Below, piece after piece: positions 28,825 to 38,610 of a stretch of 64,000 nucleotides of DNA. Both the position numbers and the translations under genes were made by a program. The number at the start of each line of letters is the position of its first letter. Position 1 is the stretch's first letter. Origin of the DNA: Enterobacter sp. JUb54 (GTDB lineage: Bacteria; Pseudomonadota; Gammaproteobacteria; Enterobacterales; Enterobacteriaceae); the NCBI RefSeq assembly GCF_014298075.1, contig NZ_CP060418.1, forward strand, positions 310,001-374,000. The letters run 5' to 3'. Below the pieces are notes generated by a model, which was not told the origin of the DNA, did no database searches, and worked only from the letters and a program-made list of their open reading frames with translations.

Positions 28825-29249
28825 GTTGTTTGTTTTCCCTTGTTGTCCTTAACGACAATGTCGTTATAAAAAATGCCAAACGTGTTAGAGCCTAAATACC
28901 TGCCAGCAATGAGACAATTCCTTAAATCCAAATTTGTGGGATAACGCACAAATTTAATTTTGAGCCAGAATATGTTGCTGAAAAGGCAAAACGAGAACGA
29001 GATTACCCTATCAACCGGGGGATGGCGAGTGGTTTTGCGCGATTTCTTATAAGAAATTTTGCGTCTGAAAGTGAATCATCGGGAAAGCGCAAAATAGCGT
29101 CAATAGCGGGTAAAAAATATGCAATTACTTCATTTGTAAGATGATTAATGTGACAAGAAGATGACCATTACGACAAAAAGTGGCAAAAGCCGATAAGGGG
29201 ACCGAGAACGATCCCTTATGGATAATATTAGTAATTTGTAACGGTCGGG
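28825..29249. other. Long intergenic region between lpxT and mepS
   Basis: 425 bases without a gene. It must hold the mepS promoter. Visible: AATTTCTTATAAGAAATT (about 29042-29059), a perfect 18-base palindrome, and an imperfect hairpin GATAAGGGG/CCCTTAT (about 29192-29220) that may end the lpxT transcript on the minus strand. Composition is AT-rich. No small gene with a ribosome site was found. Confidence 0.6.
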
Positions 29250-29957
29250 TTAATTTTCACCCTTTTTACCCGGCAGCGTGCGATCAAACCAGTCCACCAG
29301 AATATCGCTTAATGGCGTCAACAGAACCCAGGGGGCACCAATCAGCAGGGCGGTTAATGAGCCAACAGCAATATCGGTAAACCAGTGGGCGCCAATCATC
29401 ACCCGCGGGAAGGCGAAAATAACAAAAATAGCGAGCGCAATCGCCAGTGCCCGGCGGCCAAAATAGCGCCACATAAAGGCGGCGAATATCAGCAGCATCA
29501 TTCCATGGTCACCGGGGAAACTGTCTTTGGACGCGTCTTTGGTCGGGAAAGAGACGACATCGCTGACTTTCACAATTCCGCTGAACGACAGGGAAGGGCT
29601 GGCGCGTTTAACCGGCATCAAATGCTGCGCCAGCTGGTTAATAATCACCGCGGAAAGCAGCATCACCAGGCCGATAATCACGATCCGGCGGCGCCCGGCG
29701 CTCTGCTCTTTCAGCCAGAAGCTGAGCATCAGGCAGCCCATTGCCAACAACGAGCAGCCATCGAAGGCGCGGTTATTGATGATCGCCAGCAGCCAGGCCC
29801 AGGCGTGGTTGGTCCCCACACTCTGGTTAAAGAAGTGGAAGATAGCGGAGTCCAGCGGAAACCAGAAACCATGATTCGCGGGCAGATACCACGATAAAAA
29901 CAGGGCGAAACCGGCAGCGTTAAGCAGCAGGATCAGGGGTAATCGATTTTTTAACAT
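29250..29957 (-). CDS. lpxT: LpxT, lipid A 1-diphosphate synthase
   Basis: 235 residues, six membrane helices, PAP2 (phosphatidic-acid phosphatase) family. Three conserved motifs: KRASPSLSF, SFPGDHGM and RVMIGAHWFTD. LpxT moves the distal phosphate of undecaprenyl pyrophosphate onto lipid A position 1, on the periplasmic side. Sequence follows E. coli YeiU from MLKNRLPLILLLN to LPGKK. Two-gene neighbourhood with yeiR, 42 bases apart. Confidence 0.95.
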   Translation of the reverse strand: MLKNRLPLILLLNAAGFALFLSWYLPANHGFWFPLDSAIFHFFNQSVGTNHAWAWLLAIINNRAFDGCSLLAMGCLMLSFWLKEQSAGRRRIVIIGLVMLLSAVIINQLAQHLMPVKRASPSLSFSGIVKVSDVVSFPTKDASKDSFPGDHGMMLLIFAAFMWRYFGRRALAIALAIFVIFAFPRVMIGAHWFTDIAVGSLTALLIGAPWVLLTPLSDILVDWFDRTLPGKKGEN

Positions 29958-29999
29958 AACGGTCGCGAGTTGTGTAAAACGGCGGAAAACATAACCGCC

Positions 30000-30977
30000 T
30001 TAACTTAAACGAAGTTTCAACAAAGAGGCTTGTAACGCGTTCCAGTCGGCCTCGGAAGCACTAATGAGCTCTATTCGGCTATCCGGCGGTGCGACGTTTT
30101 GGGTCTCAATATGCAGGTCAAGCCCCTGACGATTGATACGGACCAGGCCTTCCGCAATGCGTAACACGCCCTTCACGCGCTCAACCGGCGCCAGGCGCGC
30201 CCACTCCAGCAGCCCAATGGTGTCAAAGGTGGTCTCGGCATCAAAGATCCAGCCGCAGGCCTGATAGCCCTGGCCGCTGTTGAGGCTGCGCCGCCAGCGC
30301 TGGTGTGCCGGCAGGCTCAGCGCGCCCAGGCCCTTTGTGGCGCCGTGGCTGTGCGCATGTTCGGCGCTGGTCGGCAGCGGGCCAACATTACGCCGTGGGA
30401 GGTCAAGCAGCGCCGGGTCGATGTTGCCTTGTGTCGCCGTGACGTGCCGACGTTCACCGCCATGGTCCTGCCACCAGGCCTGAAAGGCCTGTTCGCTGTC
30501 TGCCGTCATGCGATCCGTTTTATTGCTGATGATGATGTCAGCCGCGGCAAGCTGATCGCGGAAATTATCATTCGCCAGCACTTTGCTATCGAGCAACTGA
30601 CGGGGATCGAGGACGCACAGCGTTGCCCGAAGATCGATCCACGGTTCGTAGACGGCGGCGGTGAGGATATCGAGAATTTGTTTAGGGTGGCCAAGCCCGG
30701 TGGGCTCAATCAGCAGGCGATCCGGTTTCCCCTGGCGTAGCAGGGTGTTCAGCCCAACCTGCATCGGCAGGCCGTTGACGCAGCACATGCAGCCGCCGGG
30801 GATCTCTTTGAGTAGCGCACCGCTTTCGGCCAGCAAGGCCCCGTCGATACCCACTTCGCCAAACTCATTAACCAGCACGGCCCATTTTTCATCTGCAGGC
30901 TTATGGGCCAGCAGATGAAGAATCGAGGTCGTCTTACCGCTGCCGAGAAACCCCGTGATCAAGTTTGTTTTGGTCAC
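30000..30977 (-). CDS. yeiR: YeiR, zinc-dependent COG0523 GTPase
   Basis: 325 residues from a GTG start at 30977, preceded by GGAG eight bases upstream; this matches E. coli (TRTNLITGFLG). A TTG at 30995 extends the frame but has no ribosome site. Walker A GFLGSGKT, the metal-binding CxCC motif in GGCMCCVNG (about 64-70), Walker B and the C-terminal CobW_C domain. Binds Zn2+ and GTP; G3E/COG0523 proteins act in metal delivery or metal homeostasis. A His-rich stretch (SAEHAHSHGAT) is present in the middle. The client protein is not known. Confidence 0.94.
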   Translation of the reverse strand: MTKTNLITGFLGSGKTTSILHLLAHKPADEKWAVLVNEFGEVGIDGALLAESGALLKEIPGGCMCCVNGLPMQVGLNTLLRQGKPDRLLIEPTGLGHPKQILDILTAAVYEPWIDLRATLCVLDPRQLLDSKVLANDNFRDQLAAADIIISNKTDRMTADSEQAFQAWWQDHGGERRHVTATQGNIDPALLDLPRRNVGPLPTSAEHAHSHGATKGLGALSLPAHQRWRRSLNSGQGYQACGWIFDAETTFDTIGLLEWARLAPVERVKGVLRIAEGLVRINRQGLDLHIETQNVAPPDSRIELISASEADWNALQASLLKLRLS

Positions 30978-31057
30978 ATTTTCTCCAGGACGCAAATGTA
31001 ATGTTGTAACAGTTACGACTATCCTGACGAAAAAATGACGAAAAGAGAAGAGGAAGC

Positions 31058-31082
31058 GCGGGCAGAAAAAAATTCTGCCCGC
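31058..31082 (-). terminator. Hairpin after yeiQ
   Basis: GCGGGCAGAA (31058-31067) pairs with TTCTGCCCGC (31073-31082). It follows the yeiQ stop by 17 bases but has no T run, so termination is uncertain. Confidence 0.6.
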
Positions 31083-31098
31083 TAAACAGCAGAAATTG

Positions 31099-32565
31099 TT
31101 AAATCTGTACTAGCGTAGCGATGGCCTGGCGAGCGCCAGAAACCGACAGCTGGTGCCAGGCGGCGCTAATGTCAGCGACAAACTGCGCATTGCGCGGCAG
31201 GTCGCGGCCAAAGATCTCTTCCAGCGAGAGCAGGGCGCTAACGCGCTCCTCCTCGCGACTGCTGGCGACCAGGGCCTGAATCTTCTCCGCCAGCGGGTCA
31301 CGCACATCAATAGCCTGACCGGCATCGTCCACGCCGCTGACGTAGCGCATCCAGCCGGCGACACCAAGCGCCAGTAACGGCCACTGGCTGCCGCGCTCAA
31401 GATGCACGCGAATGCCGTCCAGCATGCGCTGTGGCAGCTTCTGGCTGCCGTCCATCGCAATTTGCCAGGTGCGATGTTTCAGCGCCGGGTTGGCAAAGCG
31501 GGCGATCAGGCTGTCGGCATAGGCCGTCAGGTCGACGTTTTCGATAGTCAGCGTCGGCGCCTGTTCATCAAGCATTAAGCGGCGAGCGGCGGTGCGCAGG
31601 ACTTCATCCTGCATACAGTCGCTGATATGCGCGTGGCCTGCCAGGTAGCCAAGATACGCGAGGAACGAATGGCTACCGTTGAGCATACGTAGCTTCATCT
31701 GTTCCCACGGCAGCACATTGTCGGTCATCTGCACGCCGGCGGTTTCCCACGCCGGGCGACCGGCAACGAAGTTGTCTTCGACGACCCACTGAATAAACGG
31801 TTCACAACTGATGGCGCAAGGGTCTTCTACCCCCAGCGCGGCGCGGATTTCAGCCAGCGACTCGTCGGTGGCGGCAGGCACGATACGATCCACCATGGTG
31901 CCGGGGAAGCTGACGTGTTCAGCAATCCACTGCGCCAGTTCCGGGCTACGCTTTTGCGCCATGCCGAGCACGGCATTTTTAACGACGTGGCCGTTATCAG
32001 GAATATTATCGCAGGAGAGCACCGTAAACGGCGCCAGGCCTCGTTCACGACGGCGCGACAGCGCTTCGACCAGAATGCCCGGGACCGACTGCGGCAGCGT
32101 CGGGTTTTCCAGATCGTGAATAATCCGCGGCTGCGTCAAATCCAGTGAACCCGTCGCGGGGTCAATGCAGTAGCCTTTCTCGGTGATGGTCAGCGAAACG
32201 ATGGCCACCTGCGGCTCGCAGAATTTCTCAATAATGGCGGGCAGCGAGTCCAGTTTGGCGTTCAGGCATTCGTGAACCGCACCCACGACAATCGGCTGGT
32301 TGCCTGCGGCCCCTTTTTCCAGCACGGTGAACAGGTGCTCCTGCTGGCGAAGCTGGCTCATTAGCTTATCGCCGCTGAACAGACTAATTTCACAGATCCC
32401 CCAGTCTCCGCCGCCGGCGTTGAGCACCCGATCCGTTAGCAGGGCCTGGTGCGCGCGGTGAAAGGCGCCAAAACCAAAGTGCACAATACGCGAACGCAGC
32501 TGGCTGCGATCATACTGAGGGAGTTGCACGTTTTCTGGCAGCGTAGCTGTCGCAATAGTCGTCAT
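31099..32565 (-). CDS. yeiQ: YeiQ, mannitol dehydrogenase-family oxidoreductase
   Basis: 488 residues, same length as E. coli YeiQ. The polyol-specific long-chain dehydrogenase/reductase family: N-terminal NAD domain with RIVHFGFGAFHRAHQA, the family signature around KLRMLNGSHSFLAYLG, catalytic Lys there. Related to fructuronate reductase UxuB. Here it is divergent from uxuA (mannonate dehydratase), so a role in fructuronate/mannonate interconversion is likely; in E. coli uxuA lies with uxuB far away. UxuR/ExuR-like boxes lie in the shared promoter region. Confidence 0.92.
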   Translation of the reverse strand: MTTIATATLPENVQLPQYDRSQLRSRIVHFGFGAFHRAHQALLTDRVLNAGGGDWGICEISLFSGDKLMSQLRQQEHLFTVLEKGAAGNQPIVVGAVHECLNAKLDSLPAIIEKFCEPQVAIVSLTITEKGYCIDPATGSLDLTQPRIIHDLENPTLPQSVPGILVEALSRRRERGLAPFTVLSCDNIPDNGHVVKNAVLGMAQKRSPELAQWIAEHVSFPGTMVDRIVPAATDESLAEIRAALGVEDPCAISCEPFIQWVVEDNFVAGRPAWETAGVQMTDNVLPWEQMKLRMLNGSHSFLAYLGYLAGHAHISDCMQDEVLRTAARRLMLDEQAPTLTIENVDLTAYADSLIARFANPALKHRTWQIAMDGSQKLPQRMLDGIRVHLERGSQWPLLALGVAGWMRYVSGVDDAGQAIDVRDPLAEKIQALVASSREEERVSALLSLEEIFGRDLPRNAQFVADISAAWHQLSVSGARQAIATLVQI

Positions 32566-32628
32566 TCTTTATACACCTGATTAACCAATGATTAACAAGG
32601 TCAGTGTAAAGTTATATGACAACAAATT

Positions 32629-32755
32629 AAATTGGTAAGCCGTATTTATCCGCTTAGTGTGAGCTGGATCAATCAATACAGCGGGATTTATTGATCCTTT
32701 ACGATAAGCCTGTATGGTAGTCGTCATTGATGTTGAGGTTATTGGTATAACAACT
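32629..32755. promoter_or_regulatory. UxuR/ExuR-like boxes in the yeiQ-uxuA region
   Basis: ATTGGTATAACAACT (32741-32755) resembles the ExuR/UxuR palindrome AAATTGGTATACCAATTT, and AAATTGGTAAGCC (32629-32641) is a half-site of it. The first lies 17 bases before the uxuA start. Binding inferred from the motif and the neighbouring genes. Confidence 0.5.
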
Positions 32756-32771
32756 TTGAGAGGGCATAGCG

Positions 32772-33962
32772 ATGGAGCAAACCTGGCGTTGGTATGGACC
32801 GAACGATCCGGTATCGCTTGATGATGTACGACAGGCGGGCGCAACTGGGGTAGTCACCGCACTGCACCATATTCCTAACGGTCAGGTCTGGCCGGTTGAA
32901 GAAATTCAACAGCGTAAGGCGCTGCTGGCGGAAAAAGGGCTGACCTGGTCAGTCGTTGAAAGCATTCCGGTACACGAAGAGATTAAGACCCATAGCGGGC
33001 AGTGTGCGACCTGGATTGCCAACTACCAGCAGAGCATTCGCAACCTCGCGGCCTGCGGGATTGATACCGTATGCTACAACTTCATGCCGATTCTCGACTG
33101 GACGCGTACCGATCTGGAATACCAGCTGCCGGACGGCTCGAAAGCGCTGCGTTTTGACCAAATCGCCTTTGCGGCATTTGAGCTGCATATCCTTAAGCGT
33201 CCCGGCGCCGAAGCGGATTACAGCGAAGAAGAGCAGCGCCAGGCGCAGGCCCGATTTGCGGCGATGAGCGCGGCGGAAATCGACAAGCTGACCCGTAACA
33301 TTATTGCCGGTTTACCGGGCGCTGAAGAGGGCTATACCCTTGACCAGTTCCGCGCGCGCCTGGCGGAATACGATCATATTAATAAAGCGCAGCTGCGCGA
33401 TAACATGGCCGTGTTCCTGCGCGCCATCGTGCCGGTATGTGAAGAAGTCGGCGTACGGCTGGCCGTTCACCCGGACGATCCGCCGCGTCCGATCCTCGGC
33501 CTGCCGCGTATCGTCTCGACCATCGAAGATATGCAGTGGCTGAAAGAGACCGTGGACAGCATCAACAACGGCTTTACGATGTGTACCGGTTCTTACGGCG
33601 TGCGTGCCGATAACGATTTAGTGAAAATGGTCGAAACCTTCGGCGACCGTATCCACTTTACGCATCTGCGTTCAACCTGCCGCGAAGAGAACCCAAAAAC
33701 CTTCCATGAAGCGGCGCACCTGACCGGTGACGTCAACATGGTGGCGGTGGTGAATGCGATTCTGAGCGAAGAGCTGCGCCGTAAACGCGCCGGCGATCTG
33801 CGTCCGATCCCGTTCCGTCCGGATCACGGGCACCAGATGCTGGACGATCTGCGTAAGAAAACCAACCCAGGTTATTCGGCGATCGGCCGTCTGAAAGGGA
33901 TGGCGGAAGTACGCGGCGTTGAGCTGGCGCTGAAGATGACTAAGTACCCGGAACTGCTGTAA
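32772..33962 (+). CDS. uxuA: Mannonate dehydratase
   Basis: 396 residues, E. coli UxuA has 394. TIM-barrel metal enzyme that converts D-mannonate to 2-keto-3-deoxygluconate in hexuronate breakdown. Sequence patterns: [16 protein letters not shown] at the N terminus, [11 protein letters not shown] with metal-binding His/Asp, [16 protein letters not shown] and [12 protein letters not shown]. Starts at ATG 32772 behind GAGAGGG. Divergent from yeiQ. Confidence 0.96.
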   Translation: MEQTWRWYGPNDPVSLDDVRQAGATGVVTALHHIPNGQVWPVEEIQQRKALLAEKGLTWSVVESIPVHEEIKTHSGQCATWIANYQQSIRNLAACGIDTVCYNFMPILDWTRTDLEYQLPDGSKALRFDQIAFAAFELHILKRPGAEADYSEEEQRQAQARFAAMSAAEIDKLTRNIIAGLPGAEEGYTLDQFRARLAEYDHINKAQLRDNMAVFLRAIVPVCEEVGVRLAVHPDDPPRPILGLPRIVSTIEDMQWLKETVDSINNGFTMCTGSYGVRADNDLVKMVETFGDRIHFTHLRSTCREENPKTFHEAAHLTGDVNMVAVVNAILSEELRRKRAGDLRPIPFRPDHGHQMLDDLRKKTNPGYSAIGRLKGMAEVRGVELALKMTKYPELL

Positions 33963-33981
33963 TTTCAGCGCCCGGAAAATC

Positions 33982-34009
33982 AAAAGGACAGCCTGAGGCT
34001 GTCCTTTTT
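33982..34009 (+). terminator. Terminator after uxuA
   Basis: AAAAGGACAGCC (33982-33993) and GGCTGTCCTTTT (33997-34008), short loop and T run. A/T flanks let it also serve efpL from the other side. Confidence 0.92.
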
Positions 34010-34039
34010 GCTATGGGAGCGGTGCGGCGCCGGAGGTGA

Positions 34040-34612
34040 TTAGTCAGCGCGGCCCATATAGCGGCTTTCTTCGATATGGATACGAATTTTCTCGCCGGTG
34101 GTCAGGTATTCCGGAACCTGAATCACCAGACCGGTGCTCATGGTCGCCGGTTTGGTGCGGGAGCTGGCGGAAGCGCCTTTAATGCCCGGTGCCGTTTCGA
34201 CGATTTCCAGGTCCACGGTCTGCGGCAGTTCCAGCGCCAGCAGTTGGCCATCCCAGGTCAGAACCTGCATGTCCGGCATGCCGCCTTCCGGAATGAACAG
34301 CAGCTCTTCTTCAATCTGCTCTTTGGTGAAGGTATACGGCGTGTAATCTTCTTTATCCATAAACACGTACTCGTTGCCATCAACATAAGAGAAGTCAACG
34401 AAGCGACGGGTCAGGGTCACGGTATCGACGATATCGTCGCCTTTGAAGCGCTCTTCCACTTTCAGGCCGGTACGAACGTCAGAGAAACGCATTTTGTACA
34501 GCGTTGCTGCGCCACGGGCGCTCGGTGACTGAATATCGATATTCTTCACAATCAGCAGCTTGCCGTTGTAATTCAGCACCATACCTTTTTTAATTTCATT
34601 CGCTCTTGGCAT
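34040..34612 (-). CDS. efpL: EfpL (YeiP), elongation factor P-like protein
   Basis: 190 residues, same as E. coli. Three beta-barrel domains of EF-P: N domain (about 1-65), OB domains after it. The loop tip that carries the modified Lys in EF-P reads SPSARGAA here (about 29-36), with Arg at the tip, so it is not modified by EpmA. EfpL helps ribosomes past difficult motifs, acting alongside EF-P. Single gene between uxuA and yeiW. Confidence 0.96.
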   Translation of the reverse strand: MPRANEIKKGMVLNYNGKLLIVKNIDIQSPSARGAATLYKMRFSDVRTGLKVEERFKGDDIVDTVTLTRRFVDFSYVDGNEYVFMDKEDYTPYTFTKEQIEEELLFIPEGGMPDMQVLTWDGQLLALELPQTVDLEIVETAPGIKGASASSRTKPATMSTGLVIQVPEYLTTGEKIRIHIEESRYMGRAD

Positions 34613-34760
34613 TGCAGTAATCCTGTGACTTAACGGTTCAAAAAATATCGCGTAAAACTACTCGCGCCGGGCCTTTCAGGCAAGAGGAATTCGCGAGTTT
34701 TGCTATCTCCGGTTAAAACGTTTACGCTGAGCCGTGAACCGCAACATCAAGAGAATCATT

Positions 34761-35015
34761 ATGGAATGTCGTATCGATTGCGGTGCCTGCTGTATCGCCC
34801 CTTCCATCTCATCGCCGATCCCCGGAATGCCTGACGGCAAACCAGCAAACACCCGCTGTGTTCAGCTGTCGTCCGACAACCTGTGCAACATCTTTACCTC
34901 GCCATTAAGGCCAAAAGTGTGCGCCAGCCTCCAGCCCGCGCGCGAGATGTGCTCGACCAGCCGTGAGGCGGCGATGACCTATCTTTTGCAGCTCGAAGCG
35001 AGCACCGCGCCCTAA
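34761..35015 (+). CDS. yeiW: YeiW, small cysteine-rich protein (UPF0153)
   Basis: 84 residues from [15 protein letters not shown], the E. coli start and length; the open frame from 34734 adds nine codons without a ribosome site. YkgJ-type CxxC cluster: C3, C7, C10, C11 (CRIDCGACC) and further Cys at about 33 and 42, likely binding zinc or Fe-S. Function unknown. Its stop overlaps the convergent setB stop by four bases. Confidence 0.92.
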   Translation: MECRIDCGACCIAPSISSPIPGMPDGKPANTRCVQLSSDNLCNIFTSPLRPKVCASLQPAREMCSTSREAAMTYLLQLEASTAP

Positions 35016-36193
35016 ACGTCTTTGATCCGCCACAGGCAGACCAGCGAAGCCACGCCCATGCCGAGGGCTATCCAGAATACGGCGTGATAGCTCCAGATTT
35101 CAGCCACCACACCGGCCAGTGAACCGGCGATAATCCAGCCAACGCGGGTGGTATTGGTATACAGCGTGGTGGCGGCACCGGCCTGTCCCGGCATCAGGTC
35201 CTGGAAATAGAGCATGCCAATCCCGGCAAGAATGCCGATGAAGATTGCGTTCAGCGCCTGCATCGCCAGCAGTAACACCGGGGTGTGCACCAGCAGCATG
35301 CCGACGTAAAACAGGATCCCCGCCACTGCCGCAAGGCGCATCAGAAAACGCTTACCAAAGCGCCTCGCATAATAGCCGGCGATCAGCATTGTCGGGATCT
35401 CCAGCCCGGCGGCGGTCCCCATCATCAAGCCGGCCAGCTTCTCGGACAGATGCAGCTCATTAATGATGTAGAGCGGCATATTAATAATGTACAGGCTGTT
35501 GATGCCCCACATTAATGTGCAGACGCTGAACAGCAGCAGCGCATCGCGACGATGGGTGCGCGGCGCTTCCAGATGGCCTACCACCGCCTGTTTCTCTTTG
35601 CGCATGCTGGGCAGAAACCACCAGACCATCGCCGCGCAGACCACAAAGGCGACGGCGGCGCAGAGATACATCACGGTGAAGCCAAACCCCATCGCCAGCG
35701 CGTAGGCCAGCGGCGGGCCGATAACCCATGCCAGGGAGACCTGGGAGCGCAGAATCGAGCTGAACATCACCGCTTCACGGCCGGTTTTATCGGCATGTTC
35801 ACGGGCAAGGGCGAACATTTGCGGGTTGGCGGTGGAGCCGAAGCTGCTGAGGAACACGCCGACAAACAGCAGAACAAAGTAGTTGCGGTTCCAGGCGAAC
35901 AGCAGGCAGGCGAGGATCCCGAGCATACAGCAGACGACGATGAGTTGCTTACGATCGCCCTGGCGGTCCGAGCGTCCGGCGAGAAACTGGCTGACCATGA
36001 TCCCGATGACCGCGCTGCCGGTAAAAAAGAAGCCAACCATCGCCGGGCGGACATGCACCTCATTGGTCAGGAACAGGCTCAGGGTCGGCGTTTGTAGGGC
36101 GCCGGCAATGCCTGTCAGGAAGGCGACAATCAGGAAGGCTGAAGAGGTTAAATCGAACCCACGACGAGGGAGGGCGGTGCTACTGTTTTGCAT
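35012..36193 (-). CDS. setB: SetB sugar efflux transporter
   Basis: 393 residues, same as E. coli, 12 membrane helices of the MFS. Contains the SET-family motifs near [13 protein letters not shown] (loop 2-3) and [13 protein letters not shown] proteins export lactose, glucose and sugar analogues; SetB has also been reported to affect chromosome segregation through MreB. Divergent from the fru operon. Confidence 0.95.
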   Translation of the reverse strand: MQNSSTALPRRGFDLTSSAFLIVAFLTGIAGALQTPTLSLFLTNEVHVRPAMVGFFFTGSAVIGIMVSQFLAGRSDRQGDRKQLIVVCCMLGILACLLFAWNRNYFVLLFVGVFLSSFGSTANPQMFALAREHADKTGREAVMFSSILRSQVSLAWVIGPPLAYALAMGFGFTVMYLCAAVAFVVCAAMVWWFLPSMRKEKQAVVGHLEAPRTHRRDALLLFSVCTLMWGINSLYIINMPLYIINELHLSEKLAGLMMGTAAGLEIPTMLIAGYYARRFGKRFLMRLAAVAGILFYVGMLLVHTPVLLLAMQALNAIFIGILAGIGMLYFQDLMPGQAGAATTLYTNTTRVGWIIAGSLAGVVAEIWSYHAVFWIALGMGVASLVCLWRIKDV

Positions 36194-36425
36194 GTGCGGC
36201 TATCTGTGTGGGTGAGAGCAGCGGAGTTTACGCCGCGCGTCAGAAAATGAACAGTAGTATGGTATCAAAAAATAAAAAGCAGTTTCAAATTAGGCGCTTC
36301 AGCAAAATGCTGAAGCCGGGCTGAATTCCAGACCATGGCTTCAGCAAAAATGTGCAGTAGCTCTAAATTCTGTTATCAGGATGCTAACAGAACTTGCACG
36401 GTGGGTAAGAAAGGTACAGACTCAT
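36194..36425. promoter_or_regulatory. setB-fru intergenic region with repeated GCTTCAGCAAAA
   Basis: Hairpin GCTTCAGCA (36296-36304) with TGCTGAAGC (36308-36316), and a second direct copy of GCTTCAGCAAAA starting at 36338, 42 bases on. No gene. It might be part of control of setB or fru; no known factor is recognised. Confidence 0.5.
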
Positions 36426-36437
36426 TGAAACGTTTCA
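36426..36437. promoter_or_regulatory. Cra (FruR) operator 1 of fruBKA
   Basis: TGAAACGTTTCA is a perfect 12-base palindrome and a full match to the Cra core TGAAWCGNTTMA, 88 bases before fruB. Cra represses fru until fructose 1-phosphate binds it. Confidence 0.9.
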
Positions 36438-36491
36438 GCGTCATCGGGAATATCTCTGTCAGGAAGATGGCGCTTTTTTTCTCAAAGCAGC

Positions 36492-36503
36492 TGAAACGAT
36501 TCA
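36492..36503. promoter_or_regulatory. Cra (FruR) operator 2 of fruBKA
   Basis: TGAAACGATTCA, one base off a perfect palindrome; flanked as CTGAAACGATTCAAC. Centre 66 bases from the first operator, 21 bases before the fruB start, overlapping the transcript leader. Confidence 0.9.
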
Positions 36504-36524
36504 ACTCAGCAGGAGAGGAGAACC

Positions 36525-37655
36525 ATGTTCCAGTTATCTGTGCAGGATATTCATCCCGGCCAGCAGGCCGGTAATAAAGAAGAGGCAATTCGTCAGGTTG
36601 CAGCCGCGCTGGTTAGCGCAGGTAACGTGGCGGAAGGCTACCTCAACGGGATGCTGGCTCGCGAGCAGCAGACCTCCACTTTCCTTGGCAACGGCATTGC
36701 TATCCCACACGGGACGACCGACACCCGCGACCAGGTGCTGAAAACCGGCGTACAGGTTTATCAGTTCCCGCAGGGCGTGGCCTGGGGCGAAGGGCAGACC
36801 GCCTACGTGGCGATCGGCATTGCCGCCAGCTCCGATGAACATCTCGGCCTGCTGCGTCAGCTGACGCACGTGCTCAGCGATGATTCAGTGGCCGAGCAGC
36901 TTAAGTCAGCGACCACCGCTGAAGAGCTGCGCGCCCTGCTGATGGGTGAAAAGCAGAGCGAAGTGCTGAAACTGGATAACGACACGCTGAGCCTCGATAT
37001 CGTCGCCAGCGACCTGATGACCTTACAGGCGCTGAACGCCGCGCGTCTGAAAGAAGCCGGCGCCGTTGACGCGTCCTTTGTCAGCCGCACCATTAATGAC
37101 AAGCCGCTGAACCTTGGTCAGGGCATCTGGCTGAACGACAGCGCGGAAGGTAACCTGCGCAGCGCGGTTGCGGTAAGCCGTGCCGCCAACGCATTTACCA
37201 GCGATGAGCAGCCGGTTTCCCTGCTGATCACCGTGGCGATGGCCGATGAACAGCCTACCGCGGTGCTGAACCGCCTGAGCAATCTGCTGATCGACAAAAA
37301 AGCTGACCGTCTGCTGACATCCGATGGCGCAACCCTGCTGGCGTTGCTGACCAGCGATGACGCCATTGCCGACGACGTGCTGAGCGCCGAATTTGTAGTG
37401 CGCAACGAGCACGGGCTGCATGCCCGTCCCGGCACCATGTTAGTGAACACCATCAAACAATTTTCCAGCGACATTACCGTCACTAACCTCGACGGTTCCG
37501 GCAAGCCGGCCAACGGCCGCAGCCTGATGAAAGTCGTGGCGCTGGGTGTGAAGAAAGGTCACCGTCTGCGCTTTACCGCGCAGGGTGAGGATGCGCAACA
37601 AGCGCTGGATGCGATTGGCGAAGCGATCGCCGCAGGCCTTGGGGAGGGCGCATAA
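36525..37655 (+). CDS. fruB: Fructose PTS diphosphoryl transfer protein
   Basis: 376 residues, as in E. coli FPr. N-terminal EIIA domain (about 1-140) with phosphorylated His62 in IAIPHGTT; a middle domain (about 150-270); C-terminal HPr domain with [13 protein letters not shown], His about 299. Receives phosphate from EI and passes it to FruA. Strong AGGAGAGGAG ribosome site. One base separates its stop from fruK. Confidence 0.98.
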   Translation: MFQLSVQDIHPGQQAGNKEEAIRQVAAALVSAGNVAEGYLNGMLAREQQTSTFLGNGIAIPHGTTDTRDQVLKTGVQVYQFPQGVAWGEGQTAYVAIGIAASSDEHLGLLRQLTHVLSDDSVAEQLKSATTAEELRALLMGEKQSEVLKLDNDTLSLDIVASDLMTLQALNAARLKEAGAVDASFVSRTINDKPLNLGQGIWLNDSAEGNLRSAVAVSRAANAFTSDEQPVSLLITVAMADEQPTAVLNRLSNLLIDKKADRLLTSDGATLLALLTSDDAIADDVLSAEFVVRNEHGLHARPGTMLVNTIKQFSSDITVTNLDGSGKPANGRSLMKVVALGVKKGHRLRFTAQGEDAQQALDAIGEAIAAGLGEGA

Positions 37656-38594
37656 ATGAGCAGACGTGTAGCAACAATTACTTTAAACCCGGCATATGAC
37701 CTGGTGGGTTTTACACCAGAAATTGAACGCGGCGAAGTGAACCTGGTTCGTACCACCGGCCTGCATGCTGCCGGTAAAGGCATCAACGTGGCGAAAGTGC
37801 TGAAAGATCTCGGCATTGACGTCACCGTCGGGGGCTTCCTCGGCAAAGACAACCAGGATGGTTTTCAGCAGCTGTTCAGCGAGCTGGGCATTGCCAACCG
37901 TTTCCAGGTGGTGCAGGGCCGTACCCGTATCAACGTCAAGCTGACGGAAAAAGATGGCGAAGTGACCGATTTTAACTTCTCCGGCTTTGAAGTCACCCCG
38001 GCCGACTGGGAACGCTTTGTTAATGATTCTCTGAGCTGGCTGGGTCAGTTCGATATGGTCTGCGTCAGCGGCAGCCTGCCGTCCGGCGTCAGCCCGGAAG
38101 CCTTCACCGACTGGATGGTGCGCCTGCGCAGCCAGTGCCCGTGCATTATCTTTGATAGTAGCCGTGAAGCGCTGGTCGCCGGTCTGAAAGCGGCGCCGTG
38201 GCTGGTGAAACCGAACCGTCGCGAGCTGGAAATCTGGGCTGGCCGCAAGCTGCCGGACATGAAAGACGTGATTGACGCGGCCCATGCGTTGCGCGAGCAG
38301 GGGATTGCCCATGTGGTTATTTCTCTTGGCGAAGAGGGCGCACTGTGGGTTAACGCCTCCGGGGAATGGATCGCGAAACCGCCTTCAGTGGAAGTGGTCA
38401 GCACCGTAGGTGCCGGCGATTCCATGGTAGGCGGCCTGATCTACGGTCTGCTGATGCGTGAATCCAGTGAACATACTTTACGCCTGGCAACCGCCGTGGC
38501 GGCACTGGCGGTCAGCCAGAGCAATGTTGGTATTACCGATCGTACCCAGTTGGCCGCAATGATGGCGCGCGTCGACTTAAAACCCTTTAATTAA
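37656..38594 (+). CDS. fruK: 1-phosphofructokinase
   Basis: 312 residues, as in E. coli. PfkB family: N-terminal ATLNPAYD, GGFLGKDN, and the C-terminal signature STVGAGDSMVGGLI with the catalytic base Asp. Converts fructose 1-phosphate to fructose 1,6-bisphosphate. ATG directly follows the fruB stop TAA; operon fruBKA. Confidence 0.98.
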   Translation: MSRRVATITLNPAYDLVGFTPEIERGEVNLVRTTGLHAAGKGINVAKVLKDLGIDVTVGGFLGKDNQDGFQQLFSELGIANRFQVVQGRTRINVKLTEKDGEVTDFNFSGFEVTPADWERFVNDSLSWLGQFDMVCVSGSLPSGVSPEAFTDWMVRLRSQCPCIIFDSSREALVAGLKAAPWLVKPNRRELEIWAGRKLPDMKDVIDAAHALREQGIAHVVISLGEEGALWVNASGEWIAKPPSVEVVSTVGAGDSMVGGLIYGLLMRESSEHTLRLATAVAALAVSQSNVGITDRTQLAAMMARVDLKPFN

Positions 38595-38610
38595 CAGCAG
38601 GAGAGGCATA

